NCBI GenBank assembly: GCA_963795435.1
Contig: CAWCHV010000006.1
Location: forward strand, 190,001-254,000
Length of the DNA stretch: 64,000 bases
Source: JAFKFI01 sp963795435
GTDB lineage: Bacteria; Pseudomonadota; Alphaproteobacteria; Acetobacterales; Acetobacteraceae
Direction: 5' to 3'
Shown here: positions 26,231 through 35,461 of the stretch, one piece after another
How the letters are laid out: every line of letters begins with the position of its first letter
Position numbering within the stretch: position 1 is the first letter of the stretch
Translations under genes and position numbers: made by a program
Notes under the pieces: model-generated
Databases searched by the model: none
What the model was told of the DNA's origin: nothing
The model's input: only the letters and a program-made list of their open reading frames with translations

Positions 26231-28072
26231 CTATTCGCCGGACAGCTCCTTGCGCCGCCGGTCGAGCTCCTCGCTGTAGCGGCGCAGCGCGTATTGCTCG
26301 GTCAGCAGGCCGATCACGTGCCGGCTCTCCGGCCCGTCGACCACCGCCAACGCGTCGCTCTCCGCCGACTCGAACATCGCGACGGCTTCCTTGATCGTCA
26401 TCTGCGGCAAGAGCATCGCGTCTTGGTAGTGCAGGATGTCGCTGACCCGCGATATGCCCTCGGTGTCGGCGTGCGCCTCGGCCAGCACGACGACGCCGGC
26501 GTAGCGGTCCGCCTCATCGACCGCCACGACGCGCTGTGTCGCGCCCAGCGGGAAATCCCGGCGGAAGGCGGCAAGCGGCGTGTCGGCCCGCACCGTCCGC
26601 ACCTCGCGGCGCATCATCCGTCCGACCGTCAGGTTGCGCATCCAGCCCACGTCCACGGCGCTGCGGATGCTCTCGCCGCGCAGATGGAAGCGCCACGTCG
26701 CGAAGGAGTAGCCGAAGGTGCGGCGGACCGTGAGAGCCGAGACCACGCAGGCGGCGAGCACCGCGGCCGTCATAGGCAGGCTGCCGGTGGTCTCGAGGGC
26801 AAGGAAGCCCATCGTCAGGGGGCCGCCGACGATCGCCACGGCCATGCCGCTCATGCCCACCAGGGCACAGACCACGGGCGGGATCGCGTGTGCGGCGGAG
26901 ACCGCGGCCAGCAGTCCGGCGAACAGCTTGCCGAGCATTGCACCGAGGAACAGCGAGGCGAAGAACAGGCCGCCGCGAAACCCCGAGCCGAGAGAGATCG
27001 CCGAGGCCATCGCCTTCAGCACCAGCAGCAGGGCGACGAAGCTCAACGTGTAGGGTGCGTCGAAGCCGAGCGCGAGGGCGGCGTGGCCGGATGAGAGCAC
27101 CTGCGGGCTGACCAGGGCGAGCAAGCCGACGGCCAAGCCGCCGATGCCCGGCCGCAGCCAGGCCGGCACGCGGCTGCGGCGAAATAGCGTCTCGGTCAGG
27201 GTGACGCCGCGCATGATCAGGATGCCGACCAGGGCGCAGAGCACGCCCAGCAGCACGATGGGGAAGTAGTCGATCGCCTCCAGCCGGCCGGGAACGAGCA
27301 CCTCCAGCCCCGCCGGGCTGCCGTGCAGCGCCTGGACCACTGAGACACTGACGATGGCGGCGACCACGACCGGCGCCAAGGTGCCGAGCGAGTAGGTGCC
27401 GATCACCAGTTCGAAGGCGTAGAACGAGCCGGTGAGCGGCGCGTTGAACGCCCCCGCGATTGCGCCGGCCGCGCCGCAGCCGACCAGCACCCGAAGATCG
27501 TTCCGCCGCACCCGGAAGCTGCGGCCGAGGCGGGAGGCGACGGCCGAGCCGATCTGGGTGTAACCCGCCTCCAGCCCGACCGAAGCGCCGAAGCCGTTCG
27601 ACATCACCGTCTGCAACACGACGATCAGGCTGTCGTTGAGCGACATCCGCCCGCCATAGAGGGCGTTGGCCTCGATCGGGTCCACCGCACGGCGCGGCCA
27701 GAAGCGGGCTACGAGCAGCCCCAGCGCGCCGAGCAGCAAGCCGCCCAGCGCCGGGACCGCGACGCAGCGGATCGGATCCAGGGTGGCGGCGCCGCTGAGC
27801 CGCTCGCCGGCGGGCAGGTCGAACAGCGCGGTATGGATCGCGTAGGTGGTGATCGTCATCACCGCGACCATGATCCCGGCGGCGACGCCCACGGCCGCGG
27901 CCACGGCAACGAGCCAGATCTCGTCGGCGCGGACCAGCGCGCGCAAGGTCTGCGGCGCGTGCAGCACCGCTTCCCCGAAGGCGCGGCGGTGGCGCAGCCG
28001 GGCCGGCCTGGCGGCAGACTGCCGCCCGGAATCGTCGGGCACCAGAGCCGAATCTCCCGGTAGAGTTGTCAT
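26231..28072 (-). CDS. ClC-family chloride channel/transporter with C-terminal CBS pair
   Basis: A membrane protein of about 613 residues: ClC core (about residues 50-440), then two CBS motifs (FRRDFPLGATQRVVAVDEAD region and MTIKEAVAMFESAESDALAV region). The family GREGP motif appears as GLEAGYTQ, keeping the gating glutamate, and GxFxP appears as GGLFFAS; this variant forms a recognisable bacterial ClC subgroup. The protein probably moves chloride or another anion with gating by nucleotide binding to the CBS pair. I favour the ATG at 28072; an ATG at 28141 would add 23 unremarkable residues. Confidence 0.85.
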   Translation of the reverse strand: MTTLPGDSALVPDDSGRQSAARPARLRHRRAFGEAVLHAPQTLRALVRADEIWLVAVAAAVGVAAGIMVAVMTITTYAIHTALFDLPAGERLSGAATLDPIRCVAVPALGGLLLGALGLLVARFWPRRAVDPIEANALYGGRMSLNDSLIVVLQTVMSNGFGASVGLEAGYTQIGSAVASRLGRSFRVRRNDLRVLVGCGAAGAIAGAFNAPLTGSFYAFELVIGTYSLGTLAPVVVAAIVSVSVVQALHGSPAGLEVLVPGRLEAIDYFPIVLLGVLCALVGILIMRGVTLTETLFRRSRVPAWLRPGIGGLAVGLLALVSPQVLSSGHAALALGFDAPYTLSFVALLLVLKAMASAISLGSGFRGGLFFASLFLGAMLGKLFAGLLAAVSAAHAIPPVVCALVGMSGMAVAIVGGPLTMGFLALETTGSLPMTAAVLAACVVSALTVRRTFGYSFATWRFHLRGESIRSAVDVGWMRNLTVGRMMRREVRTVRADTPLAAFRRDFPLGATQRVVAVDEADRYAGVVVLAEAHADTEGISRVSDILHYQDAMLLPQMTIKEAVAMFESAESDALAVVDGPESRHVIGLLTEQYALRRYSEELDRRRKELSGE

Positions 28073-28162
28073 GGATGGCGTCCAGACCAGGCCAGCGGAT
28101 CGGAGCGGGCGGCCAGCATGGCCCCGAGACCCATCAGTCATTCATGGGACCTGCGTGCAATT

Positions 28163-28227
28163 CAATCAACCGCATACAAATTGATTGTGGCTAAATTCGC
28201 GTTAAAAGAATAAGATTCGCAAGCGAA
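28163..28227 (-). promoter_or_regulatory. AT-rich leader with two inverted repeats upstream of the ClC gene
   Basis: The stretch 28142-28235 is much more AT-rich than its surroundings. It holds CAATCAA (28163-28169) opposite TTGATTG (28181-28187) and the short hairpin TTCGC-AA-GCGAA (28216-28227). This is where the ClC promoter should lie; the first repeat may be an operator. No regulator can be named. Confidence 0.45.
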
Positions 28228-28251
28228 ATCACGCGCGATCGTATGCTCGGC

Positions 28252-29235
28252 TCAGCCCGAGGAAGCGCGGTCGCGCCGCGTGGCTTCCAGATCGTCGGCG
28301 ACGAAGGCGCGCACCAGCTCCACCAGCGGCTCGTGCGAGGCGAAGCCCAGCGTGTGCGCCCGGACCGGATCGAACGCCGCCGGCCAGCCGGCGACGATGC
28401 CGGCGACCACCGGATCGGCGACGCGCGCCACCAGCTTGGAGGCGCCGGGCCGCACCTCGTCGAGCGCCTGGAGCATGTGGGCGATGGTGGCGCTGATCCC
28501 CGGCGGGTTGACGCTCCGGTCGAGCCCCATCGCGGAGGTATCGAGTGCCGCGGCGTGGAGCAGCCAGCCCACGGCGCGGCGCGGGCTGCACACCCACACG
28601 GCGAAATCGTCCGGGACCGGAAGCTCCGCGGCGAGACCGAGCAGGGGTTCGCGGATGATCGCGGAGACGAAGCTGCTGGCCGCCTGGTTCGGCCGCCCGG
28701 GGCGGACGATGACGGTGGGCAGGCGGATCGAGACCGCGTCGAGAAAGCCCCGGCGGGTGGCGTCGGCCAGCATCAGCTCGCCGATCGCCTTCTGCGCGCC
28801 GTAGCTGTTGCCGGGGATCTGCCGCGCGTCGTCCGCCAACACCGCGTCCTGACCTCCGCCGAAACTCGCGACGCTGCTGGTGAACACCATGCGGGGCGGG
28901 CGGGCGAGGCGGCGGCAGGCGTCGATCACCGCGTCGGTGCCGCGCAGGTTGACCCGTCGGCCAAGATCGTAGTCCGCCTCCGCCTGCGCGCTGACCACGG
29001 CGGCGAGATGGAACACGATGTCGGTGCCGGGCGGGATGGCGGCGGCTGGCAACTCCGCCACGTCGCCGGCGACCCGATGGACCGGGAAGGCGGCGCCGTC
29101 CGGCGGCGGCGGTTCGGCTATGTCGAACAGGGTGAGCGCCGTAATATCCCGGTCGCCGATCCGGACGTCGCGCGCCAAGCGCGCGGCGACCTTGCGGCCG
29201 AGAAACCCGCCGCCGCCCAGGATGGAAATCCGCAT
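28252..29235 (-). CDS. denD: NAD-dependent epimerase/dehydratase family, probable D-erythronate dehydrogenase
   Basis: A 327-residue extended SDR. The Rossmann motif is LGGGGFLGRKVA (about residues 6-17), followed by FHLAAVVSAQAEADYDLG and the catalytic TSSVASFGGG and YGAQK. The sequence pattern (AVVSAQAEADYDLGRRVNLRGT, RLPTVIVRPGRPNQAASSF) fits DenD, which oxidises D-erythronate to 2-keto-D-erythronate. The usual partner kinase and isomerase genes are absent here, so the pathway role is inferred. Confidence 0.8.
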   Translation of the reverse strand: MRISILGGGGFLGRKVAARLARDVRIGDRDITALTLFDIAEPPPPDGAAFPVHRVAGDVAELPAAAIPPGTDIVFHLAAVVSAQAEADYDLGRRVNLRGTDAVIDACRRLARPPRMVFTSSVASFGGGQDAVLADDARQIPGNSYGAQKAIGELMLADATRRGFLDAVSIRLPTVIVRPGRPNQAASSFVSAIIREPLLGLAAELPVPDDFAVWVCSPRRAVGWLLHAAALDTSAMGLDRSVNPPGISATIAHMLQALDEVRPGASKLVARVADPVVAGIVAGWPAAFDPVRAHTLGFASHEPLVELVRAFVADDLEATRRDRASSG

Positions 29236-29312
29236 GGCCCGCCCTCCGCCTTGCCCGTCGCGCGACGACTAGACCCGGTTGCGGCGGCACGCAACGCGGT
29301 CCACGGTCGGGC

Positions 29313-30437
29313 ATGATCGGTCCGTTGCCATTCAGCCTGTTCGTCAATCCCCGCGCTGGTACGCCGGGGATCGTGGTGCTGCCCGCCGCCGGATTCCGCC
29401 GCGCGAAGGCCGCTATCACGGGCTGGCCGGAATACGCCCCGACGCCGCTTCGCGACCTGCCGGAGATCGCGCGCGGGGCCGGACTGGGGCTGGTGCGGCT
29501 GAAGGACGAGGCGGGGCGGTTCGGGCTCGGCAGCTTCAAGGCGTTGGGCGGAGCCTACGCCGTGGCTGAACTCGTGCGCGGGCAGCGCAAGCCGCAGGCC
29601 GTCAAAGTTACCTGTGCGACCGACGGCAATCACGGGCGCGCCGTCGCGTGGGGCGCGCGGCGGTGCGGCTGCCGGTGTGTGGTGTTCGTTCACGAGGTGG
29701 TCAGCGCCGGACGCGTGGCGGCCATCGCCGAGTTCGGGGCCGAGCTGCGCCGGGTTCCGGGCACCTATGACGACGCCGTGCGCGAGGCAGACCGGGTGGC
29801 GCGCGGAGAAGGCTGGTCGGTGATTTCCGACACGTCCTGGCCCGGCTATCTGGAAGTGCCGCGCCGCGTGATGCAGGGCTATCGGTTGATGGCCGACGAG
29901 GCGATCGACCAATGGGGCGGCCCTCCGCCGAGCCACGTGTTCGTGCAGGCCGGCGTAGGCGGGATGGCGGCAGCCGTCGCGGTGCAGTTGCGCGCGCGTC
30001 TCGCGCCGCCGCCGGCGTTGATCGTCGCCGAGCCGGATCGCGCCGCCTGCCTGCTGGCCAGCGCCGAACTCGGCGCGCTCACCTCGGTGCCCGGCACTCT
30101 GGATACGATCATGGCGGGGCTCGCGTGCGGCGAGCCGAGCCTGCTTGCGTGGCAGGAGTTGGACCGCTCTGCCGCCGCGTTCATGGCGGTGCCCGACGAG
30201 GCCGCCGCGCCAGCCATGCGGCTGCTGGCGGGCGCGGGGATCGTTACCGGGGAATCGGGCGCCGCCGGGCTGGCGGCGCTGTTGCTGGCGGCCGCGGATC
30301 CGGCGGCGAGGGCCGCGCTGGGGCTCGGGCCGGAGAGTCGGGTGCTGCTGTTCGGCACCGAAGGGGCGACGGACGCGGCCATCTACGAAAGTTTGGTCGG
30401 CCAACCGGCCGCTTCCGTGACCGGAAAGCCCGGCTGA
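29313..30437 (+). CDS. Diaminopropionate ammonia-lyase-like PLP enzyme
   Basis: A 374-residue fold-type II PLP enzyme. The PLP lysine is in LGSFKALGGAYA (about Lys75). Other blocks are TCATDGNHGRAVAWGAR, SDTSWPGYLEVPRRVMQGY and FVQAGVGGMAAAVAV, all typical of diaminopropionate ammonia-lyase (DpaL/YgeX), which converts 2,3-diaminopropionate to pyruvate and ammonia. Threonine/serine dehydratase activity is the main alternative. It is divergent from denD. Confidence 0.85.
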   Translation: MIGPLPFSLFVNPRAGTPGIVVLPAAGFRRAKAAITGWPEYAPTPLRDLPEIARGAGLGLVRLKDEAGRFGLGSFKALGGAYAVAELVRGQRKPQAVKVTCATDGNHGRAVAWGARRCGCRCVVFVHEVVSAGRVAAIAEFGAELRRVPGTYDDAVREADRVARGEGWSVISDTSWPGYLEVPRRVMQGYRLMADEAIDQWGGPPPSHVFVQAGVGGMAAAVAVQLRARLAPPPALIVAEPDRAACLLASAELGALTSVPGTLDTIMAGLACGEPSLLAWQELDRSAAAFMAVPDEAAAPAMRLLAGAGIVTGESGAAGLAALLLAAADPAARAALGLGPESRVLLFGTEGATDAAIYESLVGQPAASVTGKPG

Positions 30438-30550
30438 CGATCGCGTGACGTGCTTGCAAATCCTTAACTCTTTCCGGTTATCCTGGAAGCGGGCAACGGA
30501 CTTACCCATCCGGCGTTGATGGCCACAAGTTCCAGAACGGAGCAGGCGCA

Positions 30551-31102
30551 GTGGGCAGCAGGAACCGAGTAATCGCGGCGGTCGCCGTCGTCTGTATCGC
30601 GTACGCGGTCTGGCCATACGTGACGTTGTTCCGTCTCGGTCAGGCAATCCGGCACGGCAACGCCGCCGCGTTGGAGACGCTGGTCGATTGGAATGGGGTG
30701 CGGGAAGGCATCAAGGAAGATATCTGCGACAATCTGTTCGACCAGCCGACGGCGCGGGTCGCCAGCGGGGAGAGCCGGCTGCCCCCGTTCGGCTTCTCCT
30801 TCGTCCAGGGGATCGCCGGGAACGCGGTGGACGAGAACGTCAACCCGCAGGCGCTTGTCTCGGCGGCGCGCGGCGCCGCGACTGACAAGGAGGCGGCTCG
30901 GTTCCCGGCAGAGGCCAATCCGAGCATCGCCTGGGCGTTCTTCGACGGGCCGACAAGCTTCCTGGTGCTGCTGCGCCGGCCAGGTGCCGCACCAGGCGAG
31001 CAGCCGATCCGCATCGAGTTCCAGCTGCGGCACGCTACCTGGAAGGTGACGCGCGCCTGGCTGCCGCGCGAGATGCTGATGCAGGCGAACGCCAAGACGT
31101 AA
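30551..31102 (+). CDS. DUF2939 family membrane-anchored protein
   Basis: A 183-residue protein with one N-terminal membrane segment (VIAAVAVVCIAYAVWPYVTLF) that continues into the DUF2939 pattern: RLGQAIRHGNAAALETLVDWNGVREGI. The rest is soluble and probably periplasmic, ending in a strand-rich part (IEFQLRHATWKVTRAWLP). Function unknown. The start is a GTG at 30551. A possible promoter (TTGCAA about 18 bp before TTATCC) lies near 30450-30485. Confidence 0.8.
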   Translation: MGSRNRVIAAVAVVCIAYAVWPYVTLFRLGQAIRHGNAAALETLVDWNGVREGIKEDICDNLFDQPTARVASGESRLPPFGFSFVQGIAGNAVDENVNPQALVSAARGAATDKEAARFPAEANPSIAWAFFDGPTSFLVLLRRPGAAPGEQPIRIEFQLRHATWKVTRAWLPREMLMQANAKT

Positions 31103-31118
31103 CGGCTCCCGATGCCGC

Positions 31119-31337
31119 CGATCGCTGGGCTTTTCGCCGTCGGCGCGTCCGTGGGTTTGGTGGCCAGCTCGTTGATGGCGAGCGCAAGCGACAGAGCCTG
31201 CTTACGCAATCCGTCACATCGACGCCCTCGGTTTCGGGGATGACCGCCCGTACCAGCCTGCCGATGAAATCGCGATCTCCGATCATTTGCCGGTACGAGG
31301 CGTTGGTGAGTTCGAAAACATGATCGGGGCCGCGCAA
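31119..31337 (-). pseudogene. Relic of a PAS/HWE-type sensor histidine kinase
   Basis: Two short fragments in different frames on the minus strand. Bases 31337 to about 31205 encode a PAS-like piece (GPDHVFELTNASYRQMIGDR, then IGRLVRAVIPETEG). Bases about 31203-31119 in another frame encode a piece like the kinase N-box (KQALSLALAINELAT, where a functional kinase has ELATNA-KYGALS). The middle of the gene is missing and the second motif is corrupted after ELAT. The rest of the 31103-31526 interval shows nothing else recognisable. Confidence 0.55.
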
Positions 31338-31526
31338 TACAGGATCGAGTTCGCTTCAATCCTAGGAGCTCATCAGGGCGCCCGTCTCACCGCCACGGGC
31401 GAGGAAGTCGGGTCCCGGCCGCTCATCGCTCATGGAATCGCCATCGGCGCATTGCCCTTATTTGCCGGACATCTGCGGGACCCGGTTTCCAATTTGTCCG
31501 CCGGCTCGCGGTGTCGGCAACAGGCC

Positions 31527-33593
31527 TCAATCCAAGGTCAACACGATATTGCCGAACCCGTCCAGGGTGGCCGTCGCACCCGGCGGCACCAGACAGGTGG
31601 CGTCGTACTCCTGCACGATCAGCGGCCCCGACCGCTGGCCGGACCCGAGCGCAGCGCGGTCGATCACCGGCAGCGTGGTCCAGCCGGGACCATCCAGCCA
31701 GGCGCGTCGGCTCGCCGGCGCTCCGGCGCGAAGCGGCGTGATGCTGGGCGGCAGGCGGGAGGCGTCCGGGACGCCGCGCGCGATGATGCCGACCCCGACC
31801 AACTCCACCGGCTCCTCCTCCGGCGCGCGGAACCCGTAGACCCGGGCGTGCGCCTCGGCGAACAAGCCCGGCAGCGCCGCGAGCAGCACCTCGGCGTCAC
31901 CCTCGGGCAGCTCGACCGTGAGTTCCGTGGACTGTCCGACATAGCGAGCGGAGGCCGAGCGCCGCATCCGGCATTGCCTCGGCAGAAAACCGTCGGCCGC
32001 GAGTTGCGCGGCCGCCGCGTCCTCCAACTCGCGCAAGGTATCGCGCAGGCGCGCCGGATCGGCCGTGTCCACGGGAGCGCGCAGGCTGCGGCTCGCGTGA
32101 TGCTCGGTGTCGGCGACCAGCAGCCCGAACGCGCTGAACAGGCCGGGCAGGGGCGGGACGATCACTCGGCGAATCCCGAGTTCGGCGGCGATCGCGGCGG
32201 CGAAGAGCGGGCCGTTGCCGCCGAAGGCGAGCAGCGCGAAATCGCGCGGGTCGCGGCCGCGCTCCACCGAGACGGCGCGGATCGCCCGCATCATGGTCGC
32301 CGCGGCGATCCGCAGCATCCCGTGCGCGGCGAACTCGATCGACAGCCCCATCGGCTCGGCGAGATGGCGCGCCACCGCCGCGCGTGCCGCTTCGGGATCG
32401 ACCGGCAAGGAGCCGCCGGCCAGCCCCGCCGGGTCGAGATAGCCGAGCACGAGGTTGCAGTCGGTGATGGTGGGCAAGGTGCCGCCGCGGCCGTAGCAGG
32501 CCGGTCCCGGATCGGCGCCCGCGCTGTCCGGACCGGCCTTCGGCGCGCCGGCGGCGTCCAGCCGGCAGATCGAGCCGCCGCCCGCGCCGACCTCGGCGAG
32601 GTCGATCGCCGGGAGCTTCAGCATGTAGCCGGCGCCGACCAGCAGGCGCGCGCCGGTGGTCACGCCGGCGCCGACCTCCATCGCCTCCGAGCGCAGCACC
32701 TCGCCGTTCTCCACCAGCCCGGCCTTGGCCGTGGTGCCGCCCATGTCGAAGGTGATGAGGCGTGGCTCGCCCAGGCGGGCGGCGAGGGCGGCGGCGCCGA
32801 CCACCCCGGCGGCGGGGCCGCTCTCGACGATGTGGGCGGGAAAGCGCGCGGCGAACGCCTCGGTCGCGAGCCCGCCATTCGACTGCATCAGGTGCAGCCC
32901 GGCGCCGATCCCGAGGGCGCGCAGGCGGGTCACGAGCGAGGCGAGATAGGCGCGGACGATGGGCTGCACGTAGGCGTTGATGACCGTGGTGCTGGTGCGC
33001 GGATATTCCTTGATTTCCGGCAGGATCTCGTGGCTGAGCGAGACCGGCAGATCGGGCAGCGCGGCGCGCACCGCCTCGGCGACCGCCTGCTCGTGCGCCG
33101 GGTTGGCGTAGCTGTGCAGCAGGCACACGGCAAGGCTCTCGACCCGCTCGCGCCGCAGGCTCTCGATCGCGGCGGCGAGGCTGGCGCGGTCGAGCGGGAC
33201 GCGGATGCCGCCATCGGGGGCGATCTTCTCGCGGATTTCGAGCCGCAGTCGCCGCTCGACCAGCGCGGGCGGCTTGCTCCAGTGCATGTCGTAGAGCCGC
33301 GGCATTCGCAGGTCGCGGATTTCCAGCACATCACGAAACCCCTCGGTGGTGATCAGCGCGGTGCGCGCGCCCTTGCCCTCGAGGATGGTGTTGGAGCCGA
33401 CCGTGGTGGCGTGCAGCACCTCGGCGACCTCGTCCCCGGCTTCTTCGAGCAGCGAGGCGAGCCCGGCGACGATGCCGTCGGCGTAGTCGTGCGGCGTCGA
33501 CAGCACCTTGCGAGTCAGCACCCGCCCGTCCACCGAGAAGGCGACGAGATCGGTGAAGGTGCCGCCGATATCGATGCCGATGCGGAGGCTCAT
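31527..33593 (-). CDS. hyuA: Hydantoinase/oxoprolinase subunit A
   Basis: A 688-residue protein of the HyuA/acetone-carboxylase-beta family. The N-terminal ATPase fold shows IGIDIGGTFTDLVA (about residues 4-17), then HATTVGSNTILEGKGA, and the large central domain has ITFDMGGTTAKAGLVENGE. These enzymes hydrolyse cyclic amides with ATP (N-methylhydantoin, 5-oxoproline) together with HyuB. The start ATG overlaps the hyuB stop (ATGA). The precise substrate is unknown. Confidence 0.9.
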   Translation of the reverse strand: MSLRIGIDIGGTFTDLVAFSVDGRVLTRKVLSTPHDYADGIVAGLASLLEEAGDEVAEVLHATTVGSNTILEGKGARTALITTEGFRDVLEIRDLRMPRLYDMHWSKPPALVERRLRLEIREKIAPDGGIRVPLDRASLAAAIESLRRERVESLAVCLLHSYANPAHEQAVAEAVRAALPDLPVSLSHEILPEIKEYPRTSTTVINAYVQPIVRAYLASLVTRLRALGIGAGLHLMQSNGGLATEAFAARFPAHIVESGPAAGVVGAAALAARLGEPRLITFDMGGTTAKAGLVENGEVLRSEAMEVGAGVTTGARLLVGAGYMLKLPAIDLAEVGAGGGSICRLDAAGAPKAGPDSAGADPGPACYGRGGTLPTITDCNLVLGYLDPAGLAGGSLPVDPEAARAAVARHLAEPMGLSIEFAAHGMLRIAAATMMRAIRAVSVERGRDPRDFALLAFGGNGPLFAAAIAAELGIRRVIVPPLPGLFSAFGLLVADTEHHASRSLRAPVDTADPARLRDTLRELEDAAAAQLAADGFLPRQCRMRRSASARYVGQSTELTVELPEGDAEVLLAALPGLFAEAHARVYGFRAPEEEPVELVGVGIIARGVPDASRLPPSITPLRAGAPASRRAWLDGPGWTTLPVIDRAALGSGQRSGPLIVQEYDATCLVPPGATATLDGFGNIVLTLD

Positions 33594-35359
33594 GCTCCCA
33601 AGCCCCACGTGACGGGAAGCAGTGGCGCGCGGGTGTCGCGCAGGCGGGCGCGCAAGGCCTCGGTCGCCGCCGCGTCGATGATGGGCGGGTCGCCGGTCGC
33701 GACGACGCCGTAGTCGCGCGCGGCGCCCTCGATGGTCACCAGGCCGTCGCGCAGGTCCCTCGCGACTGAGACAAGATCACGGTCGAGCGGATCGCCCCAG
33801 CCGCCCGCGGCGGGAAGCTCGTGGCGGAATATTTCACCCCGATGCAAGGTCATGGTCAGTTTCGCGTGCAACTTCTGTTCGGTGGGAAGTGCGGGGTCGA
33901 GCACGTTGCGGCCGGCGGCACCGGCGCCGCCGCCTTGCAGGCCGTAGGGGCGGTGCGTCTGGCGGTCGGCGCGGACTTGCAGAATCCCCTCGTCGGCGAG
34001 CATCCGCCAAGTGCGGCGGAGCGCCACGCCGCCGCGGAACCGCCCCGCGCCGCCGGTGTCCGGCACCATCGCGTAATCCAGCACTTCCAGCGGGTTCTCC
34101 GCCTCGATCACTTCGACGCTGAAGCTCGCCATGTTGGCGAACATGCTGGTGTTGGCGTCGGGACCGTCCGCCCAGGGTCGGGCGCCCCAGGCCCCGGAGA
34201 GAAAGTCGACGTAGATGAACGGCTTTCTGTCCGCGTCGTAGCCACCGATGGTGATGCCGGTGTTGCCGCCCTCGCAAGCGGCGAACACGCGGTCGGGGTA
34301 GAGCATCGCCAGCGCGCCGAAGCAGCAATCGGCGGCGCGGAACCCGGTGAGCCCGCGCGCCGCACAGGCGGCCGGCGGCAGCGCGTGCATGATGGTGCCT
34401 TCGGGCGCGATGACGGTGATCGGGCGGAACACGCCGTCGTTGTTCGGCATGTTCACGGAGAGGACCGATTTCGCGGCGGTGAACGACGCCGCCGCCGTGT
34501 AGCTCCAGGTGTTGTTGATGGCGCCCTTCACCTGCGGCGCGCTGCCGGTCCAGTCGATCTCCATCGCCTCGCCGCGCTTGCGGATCGTGCAGACCAGCGG
34601 GATCGGCCGTCCGACGTCGATCTGGTCGTCGTCGATCCAGTCGGTGAACCTCGCCTCGCCATCCGGGAGTTCCGCGAGGCAGTGGCGGGTGAGGCGCTCG
34701 CTATAGTCCATCGTCTCGGCCATCAGCATCCGCACGCCGTCCGTGCCGTGGCGGGCGACAAGGTCGGCCATGCCGCGCGCGGCCATCTCGCAGGCGGCGA
34801 GCTGGGCGCGCAGGTCGCCGAACACGCGCGCGGGGAGGCGCACGTTGCGCTCGATCATGCGGAACAGCGTGGCGTTGGGCTGGCCGCGCTCGTACAACTT
34901 CAGCGGCGGGATGCGCAGGCCCTCGGCGTAGATCTCCGTGCTGTCTGACGCGTTGGAGCCCGGCACGCGGCCGCCGACATCCGTGTGGTGGCAGATGGTC
35001 GCGCCGTACGCCACCACGTCGCCCTGGTGGAAGATCGGCTTGAAGACAAAGATGTCGGGGAGGTGCATCCCGCCTTCATAGGGGTCGTTGAGCACCAGCA
35101 CGTCGCCCTCGGCGATGTCGCCGGAGAAATGGCGCAGCGTCGCCTGGAGGGCGACGGGGATGCTGCACAGATGGCCGGGCAGGCTGAGCCCCTGCGCCGC
35201 GAGCCGGCCCTCGGCGTCGCAGATGGCGGCGGAGAAATCCATGATATTCTTGAGCACGCCGGAATAGGCGGTGCGATAGATGGTCAGCGCCATCTCGTCG
35301 CCGAGTGCGGTAAGCGCGTTGCGAAACAGCTCGGCGGTGATCGGATCGGCGGTGCTCAT
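33590..35359 (-). CDS. hyuB: Hydantoinase/oxoprolinase subunit B
   Basis: A 589-residue HyuB-family protein, the partner of HyuA. Family blocks are DPITAELFRNALTALGDEMA at the start, the DVLVLNDPYEGGMHLPDI region with metal-binding acidic/His residues, ICHHTDVGGRVPGSNASDST and AAAGGWGDPLDRD near the end. I use the ATG at 35359 (MSTADPITAEL) rather than an ATG 7 codons earlier. Overlap with hyuA implies a stoichiometric complex. No transporter or regulator gene adjoins the pair. Confidence 0.92.
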   Translation of the reverse strand: MSTADPITAELFRNALTALGDEMALTIYRTAYSGVLKNIMDFSAAICDAEGRLAAQGLSLPGHLCSIPVALQATLRHFSGDIAEGDVLVLNDPYEGGMHLPDIFVFKPIFHQGDVVAYGATICHHTDVGGRVPGSNASDSTEIYAEGLRIPPLKLYERGQPNATLFRMIERNVRLPARVFGDLRAQLAACEMAARGMADLVARHGTDGVRMLMAETMDYSERLTRHCLAELPDGEARFTDWIDDDQIDVGRPIPLVCTIRKRGEAMEIDWTGSAPQVKGAINNTWSYTAAASFTAAKSVLSVNMPNNDGVFRPITVIAPEGTIMHALPPAACAARGLTGFRAADCCFGALAMLYPDRVFAACEGGNTGITIGGYDADRKPFIYVDFLSGAWGARPWADGPDANTSMFANMASFSVEVIEAENPLEVLDYAMVPDTGGAGRFRGGVALRRTWRMLADEGILQVRADRQTHRPYGLQGGGAGAAGRNVLDPALPTEQKLHAKLTMTLHRGEIFRHELPAAGGWGDPLDRDLVSVARDLRDGLVTIEGAARDYGVVATGDPPIIDAAATEALRARLRDTRAPLLPVTWGLGA

Positions 35360-35461
35360 CAGCCAAGCATGGCGCGGCATCGGCGATGCGGTAAAGCCGG
35401 CCCGAACACGTCCGCCGCTACCGGTGGATGACGGGCCGGATCGGGCCGCCCGTCACTTCGT

